From Isoetes taiwanensis (Eukaryota > Streptophyta > Lycopodiopsida > Isoetales > Isoetaceae), in NCBI GenBank assembly GCA_021234155.1, contig JAJEKV010000040.1:4491229-4555228 (forward strand): DNA of 64,000 nt. Direction: 5' to 3'. The number at the start of each line of letters is the position of its first letter. The first letter of the stretch is position 1. The notes beneath the pieces were generated by a model. It saw only the letters and a program-made list of their open reading frames with translations. It was not told where the DNA came from and did no database searches. Of this stretch, positions 56,085-64,000 are shown in pieces. The translations under genes were made by a program, and so were the position numbers.

Positions 56085-56393
56085 GTCTGTATGCCCCCGC
56101 ATCTTCTTCCTGCTCGAACCCTTGTGTAAATTAAGTTTCCTCCGCGCGTTGTAGGTTTTAGGACTGCACGTAAAAAAGATCGGGCGTGTTCTTTAATTTG
56201 AATTTAAGGACATGCAATCATTTAAGAAAAAAAGCGGGCTAAGGGTCCAGCACGGAAGCTTTTAGCCCGCCCAAACACCATTTCGAATTTGAATGACATC
56301 CAGGGACTTAGTGAGCGGAGTGTAGATTATCTTCACTGCGGCATTGGCGACTTTGAGTTGGGAGGCGAGCATCGACTGTAAGCGACTTCCGGA
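56085..56393. promoter_or_regulatory. 310-bp divergent intergenic region
   Basis: Separates the minus-strand ATG (56084) from the plus-strand ATG (56394), so it probably holds both promoters. It contains an inverted repeat GCGGGCTAA...TTAGCCCGC (about 56234-56271). No clear TATA box seen for either side. Confidence 0.45.
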
Positions 56394-56696
56394 ATGGCGC
56401 CGCGACGCGGTAAGCTCCTCACAGCGCCTTGCTCTGTGTATTTTTTCTGACCGCGCGTCTTATTGCAAGCAGTTGATTTGATCGATGAGCACGGAGCTAA
56501 GGTAGGAAGCGGAGAGGAGCTGCCAGACACGGGAACTCTACACTGCTGCGCCATGGAACGGGGATACACGAGAATCGCATTGATACAAGTATTAGATGCG
56601 AATGCACTCTTGATGAGACCGACAGAAGAAGCAAAGACTCTCGGTGAGGCTGCGGGATCTGTGATACAGTGGCCCAAGGAATTACTGCGTGAAGAG
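56394..56696 (+). CDS. Plus-strand gene start with DUF8039-like exon
   Basis: Exon 1, 56394-56409 (ATG-Ala-Pro-Arg-Arg), ends at donor G/GTAAGC. Exon 2, 56473-56696, starts in phase after TTGCAAGCAG and ends at GAAGAG/GTGAGT. It reads VDLIDEHGAKVGSGEELPDT, GTLHCCAMERGYTRIALIQV, LDANALLMRPTEEAKTLGEA and AGSVIQWPKELLREE. The pattern H..., V.V..V.D...LP.PTEE..TLGEA.G..I.WP matches the DUF8039 domain seen in plant transposon proteins. No further exon is clear in the palindrome array downstream, so the gene may splice across 3 kb to the transposase-like exon at 59806 or be truncated. Confidence 0.55.
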
Positions 56697-57006
56697 GTGA
56701 GTTTCAGAGATGCCTGTGTTATTTTGCGTGTAGAACATGCCGTCTGTGTTTAAATCATGGAACTGCTCATAAGCTCGACGGGTTTATCGTTTCCTTGTCC
56801 AGCATTTTTCAGCTTCGAGAGATGATTTACTCTCTGGGTTGAGAGATGCTCGGCAAGGAAACAATGGATCGGGGGTAAACTTGAACAGTTCCGTTTTAGG
56901 TGTATTTTTTCTTGGAATGTTTTCTTGGAATGTTGTATATAGATCAGGCTAGGTCTAAGGCCCAGGAGATGCGGTTCAAATGCATCCTCCTGTGGTTAGT
57001 CGGAGA

Positions 57007-58150
57007 GGCCTCTACCCAGTCGGAACCACTCCTCTTCGCAATATTCGAGGAAGATGGTTCGAAGGAGAGTGGCTCAGACAGGCTAGAGGCACTTGGGACT
57101 AAAAACAGGAGAATACAAAGTGCTTAGTTGTAGAGACCTGTGCTAAGACCCAAAGGCCTGCAGACAGTCAGGGCCACTTCCCTTCGCAATATTCGAGCAA
57201 TATAGTTTGAAGGAGAGTGGCTCAGACTGTCTGCAGGCACCTGGAGAATGCAGGTGGGATCGGGCTAAGGGATTCTCGACTTGCGAGTCGAGAATGCAAG
57301 CCTTGGCTTCCTCTCTGCATTCTCGACTCGCAAGTCGAGAATGCGTTAGCCATCGAGAACTCCAGATGGTACACATGTGGTGCTGGCTGGTTAAGGCATT
57401 CCCGACTCGCGAGTCGAGAATGCAGACAGCAAGCTCTGTGGTTTCCCTGTGGTTAGTTGTAGAGGCCTCCACCCAGTCCGAGCCCCTCCCCTTCGCAATA
57501 TTCGACGAAGATGGTTCGAAGGAGAGTGGCTCTGACTGGGTCGAGGCCACTGCGACCATACACAGGAGAATTGGCTGGCTAAGGGATTCTCGACTTGCGA
57601 GTCGAGAATGCAAGTGTTGGCTTCCTGTCTACATTCTCGACTCGCAAGTCGAGAATGCCTTAGCCATCGAGAACTCCAGATAGTACACATGGAGTGCCGG
57701 CTGGATAAGGCATTCTCGACTCGCGAGCTGAGAATGCAGACAACAAGCTCCGTGGTTTCCCTGTGGTTAGTAGTAGAGGTCTCCACCCAGTCCGAGCCCA
57801 TCCCCTTCGCAATATTCGACGAAGATGGTTCGAAGGAGACGGTCTCTGACTGGGTAGAGGCCACTGCGACCATACACAGGAGAATTGGCTTGCTAAGAGT
57901 TGGCCTGCAGACAGTCAAAACCACTTCCCTTTGCAATATCCGAGCAAGATAGTTTGAAGGAAAGTGGTTAAAACTGTCTGCAGGCACCTGTAGAATGCAC
58001 TAGAGCCTGCGTTTTCTCGACTCACGAGTCGAGAAAGCAGCCAGCACCTCTGTGGTTAGTCGCTGAGGCCTCCACCCAGTCGGAGCCAGTCCTCTTCGCA
58101 ATATTCGATGATGGTTCGAAGGAGAGTGGCTCGGACTGGGTGGAGGCACC
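57007..58150. repeat. Six ~83-bp foldbacks with conserved CAATATTCGA loop
   Basis: Positions: 57007-57090, 57156-57238, 57464-57547, 57779-57861, 57902-57984 and 58067-58147. Arms are of two types: GCCTCCACCCAGTC...GACTGGGTGGAGGC and GGCCTGCAGACAGTC...GACTGTCTGCAGGC. Inner arms CCACTCTCCTTCG/CGAAGGAGAGTGG and loop CAATATTCGA(C)GAAGATGGTT are shared. Paired changes in opposite arms are visible. Confidence 0.85.
57240..57862. repeat. 314-bp tandem duplication of foldback plus three palindromes
   Basis: The palindromes at 57272, 57319 and 57398 recur at 57586, 57633 and 57712 with a 314-bp period, together with the linking DNA (GCCATCGAGAACTCCAGAT, CTGTGGTTTCCCTGTGGTTA) and the following foldback. 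Confidence 0.85.
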
Positions 58151-58455
58151 TGCGACCGCACAAAGGGCCATTGACAGGGTATCACATTCTCGACTCACGA
58201 GTCGAGAAGGCTGTAGCAGGCTGGAAAAGAATGTGAAGGCTGCAGCAGGCTGGAAAAGAATGTGAAGACGTTGGGTAGCTGTGTGCAATCTCGACTCGCG
58301 AGTCAAGAATTCCTCAACCAGCCAACAATCCAGAGTGTACATTCCCTCTTCTCGCCTCGCGAGTCGAGAAATTCTCGACTCGCGAGTCGAGAAGAAGGCC
58401 TGTACTTCCTGGATTGTTGGCAAGCTGAGGTATTCTCAACTCACCAGTCGAGAAA
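57272..58455. repeat. Dense cluster of TTCTCGACT palindromes
   Basis: Members at 57272-57295 (centre TGCG), 57319-57342 (CGCA), 57398-57421 (CGCG, one arm change), 57586-57609, 57633-57656, 57712-57735 (decayed), 58013-58036 (CACG), 58187-58208 (CACG), 58288-58310, 58349-58370, 58372-58393 (CGCG) and 58433-58455 (decayed). The two central ones at 58.35-58.39 kb lie in the middle of a larger ~130-bp inverted repeat (CCAACAATCCAG...CTGGATTGTTGG). Confidence 0.9.
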
Positions 58456-58823
58456 GCCGGGATCCCTTCTGCATCTCTCCTGCAGTGGAGGATATGCTGT
58501 TAGAATTGCAGATTCTGTGAAGCAATTCCTATTCTTAGTTGATAGTTAGGAAAAAAGATTCCTAGTTATGTTCTGTTATGAAACATTCATAGACAGTTTA
58601 GCAATTTCTTTTGTGAATCATTCTTAGTAATGTTCTGTTAATGCTCTGCAATATCTTACTTCCTAACACCTGTCTCTGATGATTTCTATCTCGGTTGCTT
58701 GCTACTACTCTTACCACTATTCTCACTTGTGCCTGTACAATGTATTCAATTCAACAACAACTAAGAAAAAGATAACAAAAACAGAAAACAATACAAAAGG
58801 AAAACAGATAACAGAGAGATTAA

Positions 58824-58906
58824 TGAGATTAATGAGAAAACAGAGAACAGTGGAGACAAATGAGATTAATGAGAAAACAGAGAACAGTAGAGACAAATGA
58901 GATTAA
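58824..58906. repeat. ~37-bp tandem repeat
   Basis: AATGAGAAAACAGAGAACAG followed by T(G/A)GAGACAAATGAGATT occurs twice with a third partial copy. Confidence 0.85.
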
Positions 58907-58941
58907 AAAAGGGTATGATATTACAAAAACATACCTGGAAG

Positions 58942-59015
58942 ATTTGCTGGATGAGGAGGAAGCTCCCGTGTTCGATTCCATGTGGCTACAGGCGTTCGCA
59001 AAGCGTGAATAAGGA
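58942..59015 (-). other. Isolated minus-strand exon candidate
   Basis: Acceptor-like ACAATTTCCAG and donor CCAG/GTATGT bound an open stretch reading PTNPYSRFANACSHMESNTG then a Ser-rich end. No family recognised; it may belong to an uncharacterised gene of the large element. Confidence 0.25.
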
Positions 59016-59534
59016 TTTGTCGGGCTGGAAATTGTATCAGGCAATAATAAGAGCCTCTAACAACAGAATATAAGTAAAAATGCAGTAAAGGACTTACAGA
59101 AAACTAAAAAGAAGCAGTAAAAAAAGCCTAAAACTTACAGAGAAGAACCTCACTTTCTTCTCAGGCAGTAACGCCCGCTCGAACACTCAATCTGCGCGAG
59201 AACTTCGGCGCTGGATGCGTCCTGATCCGTCGACCAAGCTGCTGTCATAAGATGACCTTGGAATGGCTCGGTTCGCTCGATCGCCTTATGGGAAAACCGG
59301 GCGCTTAAGGAAAACACAGAGCGCGAAGAGTGATCAGAGAAAACAGGGGAGGAAGAATGGTCGGGGGGGAGAGGAAGAGGGTGCAGTTAATTCTGGCTGC
59401 ACCCTCGAACCTCGTAAAAGTGCAATAATAAGGATCTGTCACGTGTGGGCCATGCCCTCCATGACGTGGCAGTGCGGGTTGCTGACATGGCCATCCTATC
59501 AGCCTCTGAGGAGGCGCCACGTGGCCATGACAAG

Positions 59535-59795
59535 ATATTAAAGGTTATGTTATATGTTTATATATGTTATGTTATGTTGTATATTTAATATGGTTATATA
59601 GTTTCAATGGTTATATATGGTTTTAATGTTTACATATGGTTTACATTGAATATGGTTGTATGGTTTAATATGGTTATATGATTTTGGTGGTTATATACGG
59701 TTGTATGGTTTATATTTAATATGTTTGTATGGTTTTATATGGTTTATATGGTCATATTTGTGGTGTTTGGGGCTATATGGTTTTAATGTGTGCTT
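59535..59795. repeat. TATATGGTT-type low-complexity repeat
   Basis: Degenerate tandem units of ATATGGTTTATATGG and TATGTTATGTTA; it ends at the acceptor of the transposase-like exon. Confidence 0.8.
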
Positions 59796-59805
59796 TTTCA
59801 TTCAG

Positions 59806-62725
59806 GGAGCATGTGAGATGAGTAAAATGGAGCCAAGGAAGTCCAGCACAGGCCATTGCCCTAGGCTCCAATGGAGGAAGATGGGTTGCTTGTTGTTGCA
59901 CCCTTGCAACGAGACGGTATTTGCAGAGGGCATAATAACTGCAGTTGATCCTTTTGATAGTGTGAATGATGAAAGGCTGGGAGATGATCATCTTGGAGTT
60001 GGCATTGTGAAGCTTCTTATCGAAGTTGATACAATCATGTCGGGGAAGCTCTAGTGATTGCATTGTGTGCTCGGGTTCTTGGAGTCCCAAAGTCGAGTTG
60101 AGATGGCCAATTACATATATTACACACAAGAATGGTGATAGTCTGGAATCCCCTACTCAACTACATACCCCAAGACCCACTCAAGGCCATGTGGAAGATT
60201 TGGTGGTCGATGAGCATCCTTTGATCACTAGGAAGAGGCGTTATGTTTTTTCATAAAAGGCGACCAAAGGGTGCCCAAGAGGCCTAGAAGTGACAAATAT
60301 TTAGAAAGGATGGAAAGTATGGCCCCAATCAAAGAAAACCTAGAGGCAATTAGGGGACAAGAGTGTTGCAACCTAGATCATGCACAGTGCAGTACAGTGT
60401 GGATGATCTCGTGCAGATAAGGCCCCAATACATTGGACTGACTTCAAAAGATAGGATTAATTTCATCTACTCCTTGTGTAAGAATTCCGCTATGATGAAA
60501 ACACGGAAGGCTACTATATCAATTGAGGGGCATGAGGGTATGTATGAGAGCATTGAGATGGATTCTTGGGGTGAGCAAGTCTTCATTCTCTGATCTTTGG
60601 GAGCAGGTTAGAAAAAGGGCACAGTTTGTTCCAACATGGTAATGCACTCACTTTGAAACCTAGAGCAAATACTCTCAAGGCCATTGCGGTCTTGAGAGCT
60701 TTTTGTGAGATACATGTCTCAATCTATGCCCCACAAGTCGAAGGTGAACGAGCACGGTGTGTGAGTGGTGCAAAGGGTGTTGCCACAACACTATATCCAA
60801 AAGGAGTGCCTTAAAGAGGTCAACTCCATCCTAGAAACTACTGGAGGTAGGCCTCTTTCTCAATCACATTTCAGCAAGTTATGGAGCACTCACTTCTCAG
60901 ACGTGAGTGTCTTGCAACACATGCCATTCTCAAAGTGCAACACTTGCATTCAACTCAAGGATACACTTGCATCAACTGCAATAGAGAAAGAAAGAATGGC
61001 AATTAGGGAGCAATTTGCAGATCACCAAAGGGACCAAATATCATGTAGACAATTGTATTGGCAGTGGAGAACATTTTCTGAGATGCAGTCGGACAAATTT
61101 TTGTGTATAATTCATGATAAGATGGACCAACACAAGACTTTCTTGCCAAAGCTAGATCCTTTACCCAAGCGTTGTCAAAACGCTTTTCAGATGAAAGTAA
61201 GTCTGGCGGGTGTCTTAACACATGGTCATGGAACTGGAACATATGGTCATTTTGTGCTTGATCTATGGAGGGATGATCCAAACTTCCATGTGAGCTCTAT
61301 TTTCAAGTGCTTGAGAACACTAGAGAAAGGATCGATAGAAGGGAGGAGGTATTCCCCTTCAGCACCCATTTTTGAGGCTTTGATGGATGATCAACCGCTT
61401 TGTTACCAAAGGTAGATAAAAAAGCTCACATCCAAGGTGTCTAGTGAATCAAGGAGGACTTCGGATGATTTCCCCTTACTCGAGAAACCACTGCCTGAGG
61501 AGCTATGTGTTCAATTGGACAACTGTTGGAAAGAAAACAAGAATAGATGGATGTTTGGGGCAATGTCATACTTGACAGCAGTGGGAGTATTCAAAGTTGT
61601 GAAAGTGGGATTCATGATGGTTGGGCATACGCATGATGATATAGATGGATTCTTTGGAACTTTCTCCACCAAGCTCAAGAGAGAAAACGTGACTAGTCTC
61701 CCTGAACTAATGGATGTGTTTGAGAGCTGCATTGACCCCAACCCAATGGCTTTCTTGATGGATGAGGTTGCAGATTGGAAATCATTTGTAGAGGGATACT
61801 TGCTAGATGGTAAGGACCGGGTTTGAGGACACATAAAGCCACTTCGGTTCAAGTTTTGGGTTAGGGATGGAATACCAATCATGCAATATAAGTGGAGACC
61901 AGGTGACAAGTTGTGGATGCTGTATATAAGGAATCGAGTTGTGGCAAAGGGTGTCTTTCTTTGGTGAAGTTCTCATTCTAAAGGGCAGCCAAAACCACTA
62001 CCTCCCTTCAAGACTTGTCAAAGACTCTAGCCAACTAGTGAAGGGCATCAAGGATTACATAACGACCGAGATGATGTTGAAATGGAAAGCACACCTCCAC
62101 TCTTAAGAAAAATCAAATGGACTCCCTAATCAAGTCTTTGGGAGAAAGTTGTGACATGCTTAGAAACCGAACAACCATGTGGGAGGAAGCTAAGAGACGG
62201 GTTCTTGCCAGAGTCAAGATGGGAGGGTTCTCAAGGAGCAAGCACGTCTAAGAACGTTCACTTGGGTCCTAACAAGGGTTCCAAGTGGTTTGTGGGAAGT
62301 AAGGCCTCAAAGCCGAAGTGGTTTGATCTTCCTGAGTGGGATCCCTTTGAGGACATCAATGAAGGATACTTTGTGCTAGTAAGGCGATGATGAGGACCGG
62401 TCCAATATGGTTAGGGGTGGCACTCTCTGATGTAACCACCACTATGCCTGATGGAGAGGAGTTGCGTCCTCGATTCCAAATTCAATATTGGGAGCCCATT
62501 GGGAGACACAAGAAGGGCAACTTGAAGGAGCAATATACCGACTGCTGGGAGAAGAAGTGGAGGGCAAATTATGCTGATCCTCAAAGGAGGGAATTGGTGG
62601 AGTGTGTGGTATGGTCATATCCAGGTTCTCACACTGCAAAGGACAACACACACAAGATCCCAAAAAGGGAGATGGACAAAGCCATGAGCAACCTCCATGC
62701 TATATCATTGTATGAGGGTAGATAA
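59806..62725 (+). pseudogene. DUF7869-like transposase-type gene with several stops and frameshifts
   Basis: After an acceptor (TTTCATTCAG) the N-terminal part has a DUF8039-like stretch (GCLLLHPCNETVFAEGIITA). Several stops lie between 60.05 and 60.77 kb. The main block (about 60780-61826, one frame with TAG at 61413) reads HMPFSKCNTCIQLKDTLAST, ADHQRDQISCRQLYWQWRTF, CIIHDKMDQHKTFLPKLDPL, AGVLTHGHGTGTYGHFVLDL, VQLDNCWKENKNRWMFGAMS and FMMVGHTHDDIDGFFGTFST. C-x2-C, D-M-D-Q, Q-x-D-N-x5-N-K-N and GHTHxDID are the signature of the DUF7869 family, which has an RNase H-like transposase look. A TGA at 61824 and frameshifts near 61960 and 62390 precede C-terminal blocks (WFDLPEWDPFEDINEGYFVL; RFQIQYWEPIGRHKKGNLKE). 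It is probably the former transposase of the 50.27-62.92 kb element, now dead here. Confidence 0.75.
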
Positions 62726-62896
62726 TATTGAGAAGCTTGAAAACTTTCTCAACTAGTGGTTTGTAAAATTTATGAGGAAAACAAGTAACCCAATTCTTTG
62801 TGTGTGATCTGTAATTCTATTCAATCAATCAATTCAAAAAAATTTTTTATGGGGTGTGAGTCCCATTTTCAGTCCGAGTCCCAAAATTCAAGATTT

Positions 62897-62921
62897 GTCC
62901 CACTTTAATTAAATACGACTT
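62897..62921 (-). repeat. Right terminal inverted repeat
   Basis: Exact reverse complement of 50275-50299, followed by TACA at 62922-62925. Just inside it, GAGTCCCA-type units repeat three times. Confidence 0.7.
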
Positions 62922-63281
62922 TACAACAATGATATTTTCCAGGTCCGGCATTAGTTTATGTTGATTGAAGCATATATAGGTTGGCATCATTGCATTCAAC
63001 TAACTATTGGATAATGAGAGGAAAACATGCTGAGTTACTCAGGGTAAGATTAGGGATTTTCTCCAACACTTTCAGATGATAAAGAACAGATGTATTTGTT
63101 TGGTCTCAGGCCCTAAGGGTGATGTTAATACATTATTGCTTTCTTTCTTTCCCTCTTTGAGTTGTCTTGACTCACTGGAAACGTGTAGTTACTAGAAGTT
63201 TTCTTACTGACCAATCACCCATGGAATTTGCTCTTCTAAAGTATAGTCACATAACAAAGAACTGCTGTTATGTCATTGCAG

Positions 63282-63830
63282 ATTTCTACCTGGAAGGCGC
63301 ATAATAGTAAAGTAAAACTTCTTCTGCTATTCGGCCAGCGTCTCTTAAGTGTTGACACAACATGGCATCTTTGCATATGGCAAATGGGGGATGCAGATTC
63401 TAGGGAGGCTGTGAAGCCTTTAGCTCAGATGCAGCTCCGAAATTCATTTACACCAACATGCATAGTTCATCCAGACACTTACCGTGATAAGGTACATGCT
63501 ATTCTTTTCTTCATCGCAGTATTTATCACTGGACATAAAACAAGTCACTTTTTGAGGCATATGCAAGTGACTGGATTTCTCAGGTGCTTATTTGTAGTGA
63601 TGAAGGACCATTGCAACTATGGAATATAAAATCACAACAGTTGGTTCATGAGTTTAAAGGCTGGGATACTTCAATCCACACGTGTTTCATCTCCTGCATT
63701 GGATGTCATTGCTGTTGGTTGTTTGGATGGGAAAATACGTGTTCATAATATTCTATATGATGAAACGATTGTAACTTTTACTCACACAAACAGAGGGCAC
63801 ATGTGAATCCAGTTTCTTTTAGGACGGGTA
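63282..63830 (+). pseudogene. WDR36/UTP21-like WD-repeat protein fragment
   Basis: Exon 63282-63492 (acceptor TCATTGCAG, donor AAG/GTACAT) reads ISTWKAHNSKVKLLLLFGQR, LLSVDTTWHLCIWQMGDADS and FTPTCIVHPDTYRDK. The next exon from 63583 (acceptor TTTCTCAG) reads SDEGPLQLWNIKSQQLVHEF and KGWDTSI, then a frameshift, then VSSPALDVIAVGCLDGKIRV and HNILYDETIVTFTHTNRG, with a TGA soon after. These blocks are the N-terminal WD40 part of UTP21/WDR36, a U3 snoRNP subunit needed for 18S rRNA processing in the nucleolus. The part after 63.8 kb looks rearranged. A decayed fragment, sitting 350 bp from the large element's right end. Confidence 0.8.
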
Positions 63831-64000
63831 TTACGCTCTTGGGATAACATGGCAATTCTATTATAGCTTGAGGGGAGGAAGACTTTATTTCAAAGACAAT
63901 GATGTAGGATTTGCCAATGCCTTTTATACCTTTTATATGTAATTTGGCGGATGGGCAACCACTTTTAGCGCGCCAGGAGATGCATCCGGAATCATAAGCA

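Larger units (their letters stand above)
50275..62921. mobile_element. Candidate 12.65-kb DNA transposon with cargo genes and palindrome arrays
   Basis: Left end AAGTCGTATTTAATTAAAG-TGGGAC (50275-50299) and right end, its exact reverse complement (62897-62921), form a 25-bp perfect inverted repeat. Both are flanked by TACA (50271-50274 and 62922-62925), a possible 4-bp target-site duplication. Further inward, both ends share GGGACTCA and a T-rich run, though the left end seems to lack about 32 bp. The interior holds a transposase-type gene (DUF7869-like, plus strand, right), a divergent plus-strand DUF8039-like start, and a minus-strand ParB-like/methyltransferase-like/phosphatase gene, plus many palindromes. 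Unity of the region rests on the ends, the flanks and the shared repeats; superfamily is unknown. Confidence 0.6.

Noticed and set aside
57207-58423. Open frames through the palindrome array (recurrent LDSRVEN / TRESR peptides)
   Set aside because: The peptides are translations of the CGACT palindrome and its surroundings in different frames, not conserved proteins.
57272-58455. CRISPR-like array of palindromic repeats and spacers
   Set aside because: Spacing is irregular, spacers are themselves repeated foldbacks, and the host is a plant. No cas-like gene is present.

Overview
The window is nuclear DNA of a land plant. It carries decayed copies of plant multi-exon genes (NPH3-type BTB protein, DUF630/DUF632 protein, long-chain fatty alcohol oxidase), canonical GT..AG introns and typical plant transposons (chromovirus, LINEs, Harbinger, a tRNA-derived SINE). 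The density of fragments and repeats suggests a large repeat-rich genome; a fern or another non-angiosperm is my guess, not something the sequence proves. There is no obviously intact housekeeping gene. The window is a mosaic of gene fragments, mobile elements and structured repeats.

Layout. 0.4-10.2 kb: short pieces of unrelated genes: two exon candidates, an RRM-like fragment, an RNA polymerase III largest-subunit (NRPC1) pseudogene split by a 5'-truncated LINE with a perfect 13-bp target-site duplication, a DUF632 fragment, and four cleanly spliced exons of an SNAPC3-like gene that stop exactly at an inverted-repeat end. 10.4-22.7 kb: mostly non-coding, with LINE tails, hairpin-(TAA)n modules, direct repeats and a fatty-alcohol-oxidase pseudogene. 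22.9-30.4 kb (minus strand): a broken Ty3/gypsy chromovirus, an unrecognised ~500-codon frame with four in-frame stops behind a good TATA box, and a divergent intronless histone H3-like gene with two in-frame TAG codons. 30.4-37.1 kb: two LINE remnants, a polypurine tract, a TCP-like fragment and a palindrome array built on GGTATAAATTTATACC. 37.7-50.2 kb: NPH3 fragment, a GAATCT minisatellite, and a Harbinger-type pair (trihelix-like protein plus DDE transposase), the transposase being cut by a tandem pair of 430-bp SINE-like units.

50.27-62.92 kb is the most unusual part. It looks like one ~12.65-kb DNA element: 25-bp perfect terminal inverted repeats beginning AAGTCGTATTTAATTAAAG, flanked by TACA on both sides. 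Inside, on the minus strand, is a multi-exon gene joining a ParB/DGQHR-like segment, a DNA-methyltransferase-like fold with degenerate catalytic motifs and an FCP1/NLI-type HAD phosphatase domain. Divergent from it is a plus-strand gene start with a DUF8039-like exon, and at the right is a DUF7869-like transposase-type gene. Introns, the 3' flank and a 1.5-kb array are filled with more than 20 copies of a 20-bp perfect palindrome (TCTCGACTCGCGAGTCGAGA and variants) nested in larger foldbacks. A partial second copy of the element end, with a member of the same palindrome family nearby, lies at 32.70-33.27 kb. 63.28 kb to the end: a WDR36/UTP21 pseudogene fragment.
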